From positions 3,838,001-3,902,000 of the forward strand of contig NZ_CP042466.1 in assembly GCF_008330225.1 (NCBI RefSeq): a stretch of 64,000 nucleotides of DNA. The letters run 5' to 3'. The stretch is from Geobacter sp. FeAm09 (lineage in GTDB: Bacteria; Desulfobacterota; Desulfuromonadia; Geobacterales; Pseudopelobacteraceae). Shown piece by piece: positions 17,295-25,629 of this stretch (position 1 is the stretch's first letter; each line of letters opens with the position of its first letter). Under the pieces are notes generated by a model, which saw nothing but the letters and a program-made list of their open reading frames with translations, made no database searches and was not told where the DNA came from. A program made the translations under genes and the position numbers.

Positions 17295-18179
17295 TTACCG
17301 CTTCAGGTTGATCACTTCCTGGGTCATCTCGTCCGCCGTGGTGATGGTCTTGGAGTTGGACGAATAGGCCCGCTGGGTGGCGATCATGTTCACGAACTCC
17401 GTCGCCATGTCCACATTGCTGTACTCCAGGTCGTTGGAGAGCAGCTTTTCGCTGGTGCCGTTGGCACTGGCGAAGACGCCGGTCGCCGGGGCCACCGGGG
17501 TGCCCGAGGAGGTGGTCAGCGTGAAGAGCGTCCCCCCCTGCTTGAGCATGCCCTGGGGATTGGGGATTTTGACCTCGGCAATCTTGACCGCCGTCGCGGC
17601 CGGCGTGGGCGCAACACCCGCCCCGGCATAGGCGAGGGTGGCCGTATTGCCGTTGGCGTCCGCATACAGGAGCGTGATGGTGCCGGTCGAATCGATGGCC
17701 GAAACCTTCTGGAACTGGAGCGTATTACCGCTGGCGTCCGTCGCCGTCTGGCTGAACACGATGGCGTTGCCGGCCGTATCGACCACCTTGTAGCCGTCGG
17801 GGTTCACCAGGCCGAGGCCGGTGCTGTCGAGCCGGAAGGAACCGGCCCGGGTGTAATATGCCGTCGAGGCGGTAGCCGTGGTGGCATTGGGGCTGGCCAG
17901 TACGAAAAAGCCGTCGCCCTGGATGGCCACGTCGGTCACGTTCGTGCTGCTCTCGTACGACCCGGCCGAAAACAGGTTGTCGATCTTCTGCACCTTCACG
18001 CCGGTGCCGATCTGGGAATTGTTGCCGACGTTCAGGGAAAGCATGTCGGAAAAGAGCGTACGGGAGTCCTTGTACCCGACGGTATTGACGTTGGACAGGT
18101 TGTTGCCTATGACGTTGATCGCATCGGCGTTGGCCAGAAGGCCGCTGACGCCGGTAAACATTGCGGATGTAAGACCCAT
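17295..18179 (-). CDS. flgE: Short flagellar hook protein FlgE
   Basis: An axial protein of 294 residues. N-terminal ANADAINVIGNNLSNVNTVG, the FlgE-type TVGYKDSRTLFSDML that follows, and C-terminal EFVNMIATQRAYSSNSKTIT support the FlgE/F/G family. The place after flgD and the FlgE-like segment IQGDGFFVLASPNATT make it the hook subunit. It is much shorter than the enteric FlgE of about 400 residues, so the exposed domains must be reduced. A GGAGGC site precedes the ATG. Confidence 0.88.
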   Translation of the reverse strand: MGLTSAMFTGVSGLLANADAINVIGNNLSNVNTVGYKDSRTLFSDMLSLNVGNNSQIGTGVKVQKIDNLFSAGSYESSTNVTDVAIQGDGFFVLASPNATTATASTAYYTRAGSFRLDSTGLGLVNPDGYKVVDTAGNAIVFSQTATDASGNTLQFQKVSAIDSTGTITLLYADANGNTATLAYAGAGVAPTPAATAVKIAEVKIPNPQGMLKQGGTLFTLTTSSGTPVAPATGVFASANGTSEKLLSNDLEYSNVDMATEFVNMIATQRAYSSNSKTITTADEMTQEVINLKR

Positions 18180-18275
18180 GGTGATGCCTCCTTTATTCTT
18201 TGTGGGTTTGGGTGAAGCGCGTCAATCGGTCGGCGCTTCGGGGCTTCCTCAAGGAGGTCCAGCCCTGTTTCGTTA

Positions 18276-18662
18276 TCAGATGATGACTGCTGAATCGATA
18301 TTCGTGAACACGTTGCCCTGCATCTGGTTTCTGTCCAGTGCGGTTACCACGGTGCGGTTCGTGATGCTCACCACCAGTGCCGCATCCTTCATCATGACCA
18401 GAGATTCCTTGCCACCCTTTTGGGCCACGTTGTTGACAGCCCCTTCGAGGTTGGCGATGTCGTTGGCGGAGAGGACGATGTTGCGCGATTTGAGCCTCTC
18501 CTGGGCGTGTTGCGAGAACTTTACCCCCTGGGTCGGGAGCTTTTCATCCAGTACACGGGCAAACGAAGAATCCGAAACCTGTCCGCTCGTCGGTTGCTGC
18601 GGCTGGGGGCGTTCTTGCCTTCCCGGCTGGACGGGGTTTGGAAAAAATATCTGGTCTACCAT
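18276..18662 (-). CDS. TIGR02530-type flagellar operon protein
   Basis: A 128-residue protein. From FSQHAQERLKSRNIVLSAND to VVSITNRTVVTALDRNQMQG it matches what is known as the TIGR02530 flagellar operon family, found between flgD and flgE in many Firmicutes and Deltaproteobacteria. The role is not established; the position suggests hook assembly. The N-terminal 40 residues are rich in Pro and Gln. No signal peptide is visible. The last residues NVFTNIDSAVII are typical of the family. Confidence 0.85.
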   Translation of the reverse strand: MVDQIFFPNPVQPGRQERPQPQQPTSGQVSDSSFARVLDEKLPTQGVKFSQHAQERLKSRNIVLSANDIANLEGAVNNVAQKGGKESLVMMKDAALVVSITNRTVVTALDRNQMQGNVFTNIDSAVII

Positions 18663-18670
18663 TTTGCCGA

Positions 18671-19333
18671 TTACGCCCCCTTAACGTTGATGACGTCGGA
18701 CAAGGCCACGGACACGGAGCCGATGGTGAGGGTAGGGGTGCCGTTGACAAAGGCCACGCCGTCCACCGTGCCGGTCGTGTAGGTCGTCGCCGTCAGGGCG
18801 GAGCCGCTGGACGACGTGCTCGATACGGAGAAGGTGTAGGCTCCGGCCGGGAGCTGTGCCCCGCTGTTGTCGCGCCCGTCCCACGTATAGGTGTTGTCCC
18901 CCGCGGACTGCGCCGCGACGGTGGCGGTTCTGACCGTGTTCCCCGAGGCATCGGTGATCGTAATGGTGGACGATGCCGAGGCGCCGGAAAGGTTGTACTG
19001 GAGCGTTGCCGCCGACGTCCCGTCGAGCGCCACGCTGCTGCCGTTGGCCTTGACGGTCTTGCCGATGAACGACACGCTGTTCATGCTGGTCGTGTTGTTC
19101 TGGGCCGTGAGCAGGCTGGTCAGGTTCGTGTTCGTGTTATACGCCTGTTCCACCTGGGACATCTGGGCCAGTTGGCTCAAGAATGCCGAGGAGTCCTGGG
19201 GGTTCAGGGGGTCCTGGTTCTGCAGCTGGGCGATGAAGAGCTTCAAAAAGTCATCGCTGGTAAAGCCAAGGTCCTTTTTCATCTGGGCCGAGGCGGAGGT
19301 TGTATCGGTTGTCGATGTTACGCTGCTTACCAT
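18671..19333 (-). CDS. flgD: Hook cap protein FlgD
   Basis: A 220-residue protein. LGFTSDDFLKLFIAQLQNQD followed by PLNPQDSSAFLSQLAQMSQV is the FlgD N-terminal signature, and the later part folds as FlgD Ig-like and Tudor-like domains (YTWDGRDNSGAQLPAGAYTF). FlgD caps the growing hook and is exported itself. It lies eight bases before the TIGR02530-type gene and 21 bases after fliK. Confidence 0.95.
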   Translation of the reverse strand: MVSSVTSTTDTTSASAQMKKDLGFTSDDFLKLFIAQLQNQDPLNPQDSSAFLSQLAQMSQVEQAYNTNTNLTSLLTAQNNTTSMNSVSFIGKTVKANGSSVALDGTSAATLQYNLSGASASSTITITDASGNTVRTATVAAQSAGDNTYTWDGRDNSGAQLPAGAYTFSVSSTSSSGSALTATTYTTGTVDGVAFVNGTPTLTIGSVSVALSDVINVKGA

Positions 19334-19354
19334 GAAGAATCACCTCTCTTTCTT

Positions 19355-21439
19355 TTAGAAATGAAGGTCCACCATCGTGTGCTGGGATGGTGCCTGGTAC
19401 GCCAGCCGGCTTGCTGCCGCCGTTGCCGCAGCATCCGGCAGACGGTAGCCGCCTGACGCCAGCCAGGCGTTCTGCTGCTTTTGCTGGGCAAATTCGCGCC
19501 AGGCATCCTGCTGCTGCCCCTGGCCGGGGTTGCCGGCTCCACGACCGCCGGTCGTCACGTCGAAGGACTCCATGCTGATGTTCTGCCGCGCCAGCGACTC
19601 CTTGAGCGAGTCGGTATTTTGCAGCAGGGCGTCACGCACCATGCGGTTTTCCGCAACGATCTCGACCTTCAGACGTTGCCCGTCCATACTCAGATTAACC
19701 TTCAGGTCGCCGAGGTTTTCCGGCGAAAGCTTCAGAACGATCTGGTCGGTGCCCGTTTTGACCTCGTGATTCACGAGACGGTCCTTGACCTGCTGCATGA
19801 TCTGGTCGGAAAGCTCGGACCGCTGCCCGTTGGTTTGAACCGGAGTCGCAACGCTGTTTGTGCTTGCTACGCTTACGCCTTCAATCTTCCCCTGCTGGTG
19901 TGCCGGGGTGGTGTGAACCTGACCGTTCGTGAACTGGTCCGCCGCACCTTGTTCGCCGCCGCTGAACTCGTCGCCGGTCGGTGCGTCGCCGGCCGATTGT
20001 GCCACGTCATTCACGGCACTTTCCACGGCCTTTGCCACCACGCCACGCTCAACGCGGGTCTGGAGGGTGTCCCCGCCAAGCTCCGCACTCTTTTTCCCGG
20101 CCTCGGACACAACTCCCGCCTGAATCGAGCGCGTTCCTTCGCCCATGCGGCTGGTGCGGGTGTCGGTGATTGCCGCCGCTTGGTCCGGCAGGTGCCCATC
20201 CGGGGAAACCGTTGCCGGGTCAACGAGAGCGGCCTCTTCCAAACGGGTATTCAGTGGGGCCTTCCCTGCGGAAGCCGGGAGGGTTCCCGCTGTCTGCGCA
20301 TTCTGCGCCACTGGTGCCGGTGAAGCTGTTTGGGCCAGCTCCGCCGTGCTGCCGTCCTTCTGGGCGGGGTCCCCTGCCAGCGCGGCCTCAAGGGAGGCGG
20401 AGCGGGGCAGGATCACTGCCTGCTGCTGTTCTCCGTTCACCGGGGCTGGAGAGGAATGTACCGCCATGACCTCTGCGGAGACCGTCCCCGGTGTGCTGCT
20501 CGAACCGGCACGGGAGAATGCCGCCTCGCCGGCACTTCTTTTCTGCTCGCTCGGCGCTTGACCACGTTCTGTGGAAACGGCACCGGCTGTCACCGTCAGA
20601 GTGTTCTGCTCTGCCGCCATCACTACCGGCTGGACTGCCACCGGCTCCGTAACCGATGCCTCCTGCCGGGAGACACCCACCAAGGCGGCAAGACCTTGCA
20701 ACAGGCTCTCCTTCGCCAGAACGGCCTGGTCGGCAGTGGCTGCCGTTTCGTTTCCGGCCGGCTTCTGCCCGCCGTCCACCCCCGCGGCCGGTGTTGCCGG
20801 GGTTCCGTCGCCATCGGTTGCGGCGGAAATTTCCTGCATCAGCGCAGCAAGCGTCTGCTGTGCTGTCGTGCCATCGGCCTGCAGCATTCTGCTGCCGTCC
20901 ATCTGAAGCGCCACGACCGACCGGGCAGCGCCCGTTGTCGTGCCGACTTCCGCCACCAGCGCAGCAAGCGTCTGCTGTGCTGTCGTGCCGTCGGCTTGCA
21001 GCATTCTGCTGCCGCTCATCTGAACCAGCAGGGCCGACTGCACCCCGTCCGCATCCAGCGCCACATCCTGTGACTTCGTGTCCGAAGCGCCGGCCGTCGG
21101 CACCGCGACATCGGGCACCGTGCCCGCTGCCTGGGGCTTGGCGGTCATCTCCAGCGCACTCAGCAAGCCCGCCATCAACCCGGACATGCCATCCTGCACG
21201 GCCGTCGCTGCTGTGGCCTCGTCCTCCTTCTCCGACGCCGTAGCGTCTTTGCCGGCGGCTGGCCCAACCGCCCCCTGGGGCGCCTTCTGGGCCGTCATTC
21301 CTTGCAGCACTCCGATAAATTGACCGCCCGCCTGTTCACCCGCCTCCGGCAGTCCGGCCGCGGGGGAGGAAAACGGCACACCGGCCAGCGCTGGCGCACC
21401 GGCACTCGCCGGCATCATACTCATCTGTCCTGTATCCAT
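19355..21439 (-). CDS. fliK: Flagellar hook-length control protein FliK
   Basis: A 694-residue secreted molecular ruler. The long N-terminal and middle part is Ala-, Gln- and Thr-rich and of low complexity. The C-terminal Flg_hook domain is clear: IVLKLSPENLGDLKVNLSMD, then LKVEIVAENRMVRDALLQNT. It is long for the family (about 400 in enterics), which may relate to hook length. Two copies of a 22-codon segment with SRMLQADGTTAQQTLAAL stand 39 codons apart (DNA 20841-20905 and 20958-21023). Confidence 0.92.
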   Translation of the reverse strand: MDTGQMSMMPASAGAPALAGVPFSSPAAGLPEAGEQAGGQFIGVLQGMTAQKAPQGAVGPAAGKDATASEKEDEATAATAVQDGMSGLMAGLLSALEMTAKPQAAGTVPDVAVPTAGASDTKSQDVALDADGVQSALLVQMSGSRMLQADGTTAQQTLAALVAEVGTTTGAARSVVALQMDGSRMLQADGTTAQQTLAALMQEISAATDGDGTPATPAAGVDGGQKPAGNETAATADQAVLAKESLLQGLAALVGVSRQEASVTEPVAVQPVVMAAEQNTLTVTAGAVSTERGQAPSEQKRSAGEAAFSRAGSSSTPGTVSAEVMAVHSSPAPVNGEQQQAVILPRSASLEAALAGDPAQKDGSTAELAQTASPAPVAQNAQTAGTLPASAGKAPLNTRLEEAALVDPATVSPDGHLPDQAAAITDTRTSRMGEGTRSIQAGVVSEAGKKSAELGGDTLQTRVERGVVAKAVESAVNDVAQSAGDAPTGDEFSGGEQGAADQFTNGQVHTTPAHQQGKIEGVSVASTNSVATPVQTNGQRSELSDQIMQQVKDRLVNHEVKTGTDQIVLKLSPENLGDLKVNLSMDGQRLKVEIVAENRMVRDALLQNTDSLKESLARQNISMESFDVTTGGRGAGNPGQGQQQDAWREFAQQKQQNAWLASGGYRLPDAAATAAASRLAYQAPSQHTMVDLHF
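20841..21023 (-). repeat. Direct repeat inside fliK
   Basis: Two near-identical segments of about 65 bp (20841-20905 and 20958-21023) lie 117 bp apart, exactly 39 codons. Both encode SRMLQADGTTAQQTLAAL. Because the period is a multiple of three, gain or loss of a unit would change FliK length without shifting the frame. Confidence 0.85.
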
Positions 21440-21511
21440 TTTTGTCTCACCTCCTTTCCCGAAAGATTTTTTACAGGCAGGGACAGTTACATGCCCATAA
21501 AAGCCGATTCT

Positions 21512-22075
21512 CTATTTTCCCCGAAGATTTTCGCTGATCCACTTGACGACCCGCGGCTGGTTGATGAAGGGGGCCAGTTTCGCCACCGTCTTCGTGTCCA
21601 ACCGGCTCAAGAGCGTCAGGGCCAGGTCTTCGTGCAAGCTGTCGATGAATTGGCCGGCCTGTTCGCCCCGCAGGGTCTTGAACAGTTTGACCATCTTCTG
21701 CACCTTTTCGTCCTGCTGTTTTTTCTGGGCCGTGGAGCGCACCTTCATGCTCTCATCGACCCTCTTTTTGCTCTCCTCCAGGGCCTTCACCTGGGCTTCG
21801 AGCTTGGCGCTGAGCTTTTTCAGCTCCTGTTCCTTGGCGGCCAGCGCGGACTCTTTTACCGCCAACTGCTGGCGGCGCGCGTCCTGGATGGCCTTTTCCT
21901 CGCGGGCGGCACGGGAGGCGTTGAACGGCTGCTCCTGCGCGGATTCTTTGCCCGCCGCTGCTCCTCTCCTGGCGGCGCCCCCGCTCTCGGCCCCGGCCAC
22001 GGGGGGCAGCAGCCCCATGGCCAGACCGGTCGTGACGATGGCCGCCGTCAATAATCTGACCGGACGGGACATCAC
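21512..22075 (-). CDS. MotE-like protein with MgtE-N-type C-terminus
   Basis: A 187-residue protein with an N-terminal signal or anchor (LTAAIVTTGLAMGLLPPVAG), a long coiled coil (about residues 55-125, many Lys, Glu and Leu heptads) and a C-terminal MgtE intracellular-domain-like fold (KLFKTLRGEQAGQFIDSLHE, LLSRLDTKTVAKLAPFINQP). Such proteins between fliJ and fliK are called MotE or YlxF and are linked to stator function. It overlaps fliJ by four bases. Confidence 0.8.
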   Translation of the reverse strand: MMSRPVRLLTAAIVTTGLAMGLLPPVAGAESGGAARRGAAAGKESAQEQPFNASRAAREEKAIQDARRQQLAVKESALAAKEQELKKLSAKLEAQVKALEESKKRVDESMKVRSTAQKKQQDEKVQKMVKLFKTLRGEQAGQFIDSLHEDLALTLLSRLDTKTVAKLAPFINQPRVVKWISENLRGK

Positions 22076-22515
22076 GGCTTGGGCCCCTTTTTCTGGATGG
22101 ATATTTCGTCCAAAAACGCCTGTTCCTTCTGATCCATCATCTGTTTGAACTCTTTCGCCTTCTGTTCTTTGAGCGATTCCAGCACCTTTTTGTCCTTGGT
22201 CGCATCCAGCAGGAAATCCCGCCGATCGTTCATGATGGTGCCGAGCTGGTCGAGCCGTTCCTTTTGATGCTTGATGTCTTCGCGCTTGCGGGCGAAGAAG
22301 TCGGCGTACATGCGCATCTCCTGGATGCTTTCCAGTTCGCCCTGGCGGTGGCTGAATTCCTCGGCGAGGTTTGCCACACGCTCTTTCTCCCGCCTGAGCC
22401 GGTCCCCTGCGTGCTCGAACTCCCGCTTGGCGGTGGCAAACTCCTGCTTGCGCATCTTTTCGATCTCGCAGCGGTAGTTGAGCACCTGCTCCAGTTTGAA
22501 GCCATTGCCTTTCAC
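22072..22515 (-). CDS. fliJ: Flagellar export protein FliJ
   Basis: An approximately 147-residue, highly charged, all-helical coiled coil. FKLEQVLNYRCEIEKMRKQE is the FliJ N-terminal signature. The GTG at 22515 is preferred because GAGGTGAG lies just upstream and the family begins close to this motif; a longer frame back to 22575 overlaps the end of fliI. FliJ forms the central stalk of the FliI ATPase ring and links it to FlhA. Confidence 0.9.
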   Translation of the reverse strand: MKGNGFKLEQVLNYRCEIEKMRKQEFATAKREFEHAGDRLRREKERVANLAEEFSHRQGELESIQEMRMYADFFARKREDIKHQKERLDQLGTIMNDRRDFLLDATKDKKVLESLKEQKAKEFKQMMDQKEQAFLDEISIQKKGPKP

Positions 22516-22537
22516 AACGCTCACCTCGGTCTGCCGT

Positions 22538-23851
22538 TCAGGCCTCGAAAAGCTTCTTGAGCCCCTGAACTGCATCGAACATGGACACCGGGTCCTGGAC
22601 GGCCTGCTTGAGGTAGGTCACCATGCCGTCATGGCGTGCTACAGCATAATCTATACCGGGGTTGCTGCCCGCCTTGTAGGCCCCGATGTTGATGAGGTCC
22701 TCGGACTGGCGGTAGGTTGCCAGGGCCTCCTTGAACTTGCCGGCCAAGTCCAGGTGCTCGCGGCTGGCCACATCCGCCATGACCCTGCTGGCGCTGGCCA
22801 GCACATCGATGGGAGGGTAGATGTTGCGCGCCGCCAGGCTCCGCGAGAGGACGATATGACCATCCAGGATGCTGCGCATGGCGTCCGAGATCGGCTCGTT
22901 GAAGTCGTCCCCCTCTACCAGCACGGTGTACAGGCCGGTGATGCTCCCGTCGGGGAAATTGCCGGTGCGCTCCAGCAGCTTGGGCAGGGCGGCAAAGACC
23001 GACGGCGTGTAGCCCTTGGTGGTCGGCGGCTCGCCGATAGCCAGGCCGACTTCGCGCATGGCCATGGCAAAACGGGTGGCCGAGTCCATCATCAGCAACA
23101 CCTTCTTGCCCTGTTTCTGAAAATATTCGGCAATGGTGGTGGCGATGTAGGCGCCCCGCATGCGGACCAGCGGCGGCTGATCCGAGGTGGCGACCACCAC
23201 CACCGTTTTTTTGAGCCCCTGCTCCTGGAGGTCCTTCTCGATGAACTCCCGGAGCTCGCGCCCCCGCTCGCCGATCAGGGCGATCACGTTGACATCCGCT
23301 TCCGTATAGCGGGCAATCATCCCCAACAGTGTCGATTTCCCGACCCCGGAACCGGCCATGATGCCGACCCGCTGCCCCTGGCCGCAGGTCAGGAGCCCGT
23401 TGATGCTGCGGATGCCCAGGTCGAGCGGCTTCCTGATGGGGGGCCGCGTCATGGGGTTGACCGGCGTTGCGTAGATCGGGTATTCCTCCTCCACCCTGAT
23501 CGGCCCCTTGTCGTCTATGGGGTTGCCGAGCCCATCGATCACCCGGCCCAGCATCAGCGGCCCCACGCCCAGCGAGGCGTTTTCCCGCCGGACGGAGATG
23601 AGGCTGTCCAACCCCACCCCCCGCAACTCCCCCAACGGCATCAGGAGGGTCTTGTTGTTGCGGAAGCCGACCACCTCCGCCGGGATAGGCTCGCCGCTCT
23701 GGGGCCTGATCTCGCAGATGGCCCCCACCGAGGTATCCGGGCAATACCCCTCGATCACCAGCCCGACGACCTGGGTGACCTTGCCGTGCAGCTTGACCGG
23801 TTTGACGGACTCCAGCGCCGTTCGGTATCTCTTCAGGTTGAGGTGCGACAT
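22538..23851 (-). CDS. fliI: Flagellar export ATPase FliI
   Basis: A 437-residue F1-beta-like ATPase with Walker A GSGVGKSTLLGMIARYT, Walker B-type KKVLLMMDSATRFAMA, and ALPKLLERTGNFPDGSITG. The start is the ATG at 23851 (MSHLNLKRYR); the open frame extends further upstream into fliH without conserved features. FliI energises unfolding and delivery of export substrates with FliH and FliJ. Confidence 0.97.
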   Translation of the reverse strand: MSHLNLKRYRTALESVKPVKLHGKVTQVVGLVIEGYCPDTSVGAICEIRPQSGEPIPAEVVGFRNNKTLLMPLGELRGVGLDSLISVRRENASLGVGPLMLGRVIDGLGNPIDDKGPIRVEEEYPIYATPVNPMTRPPIRKPLDLGIRSINGLLTCGQGQRVGIMAGSGVGKSTLLGMIARYTEADVNVIALIGERGRELREFIEKDLQEQGLKKTVVVVATSDQPPLVRMRGAYIATTIAEYFQKQGKKVLLMMDSATRFAMAMREVGLAIGEPPTTKGYTPSVFAALPKLLERTGNFPDGSITGLYTVLVEGDDFNEPISDAMRSILDGHIVLSRSLAARNIYPPIDVLASASRVMADVASREHLDLAGKFKEALATYRQSEDLINIGAYKAGSNPGIDYAVARHDGMVTYLKQAVQDPVSMFDAVQGLKKLFEA

Positions 23852-23864
23852 GCTCTCCCCGGCC

Positions 23865-24608
23865 TCAGGCGCCGGGAGCCGGGGCCTGGCTCCGCTCCTC
23901 GAGCAGCCGGCGGTAGATCTCGTCGAGCTGGCCATCGACGCTGGCATCGATAGTGCCCATCTCGGTGTCGATCAGGCAGTTGCCCGGCAAAACGGCAGCA
24001 TCGGCCTTGAAGTTCATCCGGTCGCTCTTCAGCTCCTGCTGGAAAAAATCCCCATGGCCGCTGGTAATCATCGCATGATCGTCAGGGTGCAGGCGCACCG
24101 TGATCATGTCGCGCTCGGAGAGCCCGGCAATCGCCGTCTGGACCATATGTTCGAGGATGGAGCGGTCCGTCTTCACTTCCCGCAGGATCACCTTGCGGGC
24201 AACCATGACGATGAGCTTGAGGAGCTCTTCCTCCGACTCCCGCATGACCTTTTCCCGCAGATCGCGAATCCCCTCGGCCGCGGTCCTGAGCGAGCGGAAG
24301 ACGTTGACCAGGCCGCGTTCGGCCAGGTTCTTTCCCTCCTGGAGGCCGCTGTTGAAGGCATCGCGAAGTTGCTGGTCCAGCTCTTCCTCGGTCAGGACCA
24401 CCCCGGCGGGTTCCACAACCGCCGGAGCCGCCTCTTCCGGGGGCGGGGCGGCCTGTGCCCTGGTGATCTCCGACGAGTCGAAGATCCCCATGGGGATGAA
24501 GCCGGTCTCCTGGACGCCGCCGCTCGCCTGGCCGACCTGACCGAAGGCGTACTCGGTGACCACGATCCCTTCCGTTTGCGCGGATTTGAAGATCTTAGAC
24601 GAGGACAT
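23865..24608 (-). CDS. fliH: Flagellar export regulator FliH
   Basis: A 247-residue protein. The N-terminal half is Pro/Glu/Ala-rich, the middle is a coiled coil (EELDQQLRDAFNSGLQEGKN), and the C-terminal half is related to vacuolar/F-type delta subunits (IVMVARKVILREVKTDRSIL, TVRLHPDDHAMI). FliH ties FliI to the C ring through FliN. The ATG at 24608 overlaps the end of fliG by 14 bases. Confidence 0.9.
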   Translation of the reverse strand: MSSSKIFKSAQTEGIVVTEYAFGQVGQASGGVQETGFIPMGIFDSSEITRAQAAPPPEEAAPAVVEPAGVVLTEEELDQQLRDAFNSGLQEGKNLAERGLVNVFRSLRTAAEGIRDLREKVMRESEEELLKLIVMVARKVILREVKTDRSILEHMVQTAIAGLSERDMITVRLHPDDHAMITSGHGDFFQQELKSDRMNFKADAAVLPGNCLIDTEMGTIDASVDGQLDEIYRRLLEERSQAPAPGA

Positions 24609-25599
24609 CGTCTCCCCCGCGGCCGGCCAGCACGATCTTGCCTTCTTCCTCCATCTTGCGCACGACCTTGATGATCTCCGACTGGGCCTTGTCCACATCC
24701 GAGAGCCGCACCGGGCCCATGACCTCCAGGTCCTCCTTGATCATTTCCGCCGCGCGGCTGGAGATGTTCTTGAAGATCTTGTCCTTGACCTCGTCCGCGG
24801 ACGTCTTCATGGCCAGGGTCAGGGTGTCGTTGGAAACCTCGCGCATGATCGCCTGGATGCTGCGGTCGTCCAGCTTGAAGATGTCTTCGAAGGTGAACAG
24901 GTGCTTGCGGATGATCTCGGCCAGGGGCGGGCTGAGCACGTCCAGCTTGTCGAGGATCTGCTTTTCCTTGCTCCGGTCGAAGTGGTTGAACATGTCCACG
25001 ACCTTCTCGACACCGCCCACCTTGTAGCGCTGGACGCCACCCATGGACTTGATCTCCCGCCGGATGACGTCGTCGATCTCCTGGAGGATGTCCGGGGAGA
25101 CCTGCTCCACGTCGGCAATCCGCAACACGACTTCGGCCTGCAACTCCTGGGGGAGCAGGCTGATGATCTCGCTGGTCTGTTTGGATTTCAGCTTGGCCAG
25201 GATGACCGCGACGGTCTGGGGATGTTCCTGGGACAGGAAGTTGGCGATACTCTTGGAATCCATGTTGCCCAGGATATCCACCAGGTCGCCGTAACTGGAG
25301 GCCTGCAGCTCCTCCATGAGCATATCGGCCTTGACCGGCCCCAGGGCCTTTTCCAGAATCTTGCGGACGAATTCCTCACCCTGGGAGAAGATCCCGGCCT
25401 CGGGGTTGATGACCTCGGTGAAGTCCTCCACCACCTGCATGATGGTGCTGCGCGGCACATGCCCCAGGTGGGCCATGCTCTTGCTGATCTTCTTTATCTC
25501 GTCGTCATCCATATGCTCGAACACCTTGCTGGTAACCTCGTTACCAAGGTAGAGCAGCAGGATGGCAGCTTTTTCAGACCCCGACATGGACCCCGTCAT
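24595..25599 (-). CDS. fliG: Flagellar motor switch protein FliG
   Basis: A 334-residue protein with the three FliG domains: N-terminal (KAAILLLYLGNEVTSKVFEH), middle with the EHPQ motif (FLSQEHPQTVAVILAKL), and C-terminal torque domain (RKHLFTFEDIFKLDDRSIQA with charged helix residues). FliG links the MS ring to FliM and contacts the stator. It lies between fliF and fliH, the usual order. Confidence 0.97.
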   Translation of the reverse strand: MTGSMSGSEKAAILLLYLGNEVTSKVFEHMDDDEIKKISKSMAHLGHVPRSTIMQVVEDFTEVINPEAGIFSQGEEFVRKILEKALGPVKADMLMEELQASSYGDLVDILGNMDSKSIANFLSQEHPQTVAVILAKLKSKQTSEIISLLPQELQAEVVLRIADVEQVSPDILQEIDDVIRREIKSMGGVQRYKVGGVEKVVDMFNHFDRSKEKQILDKLDVLSPPLAEIIRKHLFTFEDIFKLDDRSIQAIMREVSNDTLTLAMKTSADEVKDKIFKNISSRAAEMIKEDLEVMGPVRLSDVDKAQSEIIKVVRKMEEEGKIVLAGRGGDDVLV

Positions 25600-25629
25600 G
25601 AATGCACCCGTTCGTCTCTCTGCATGGTT

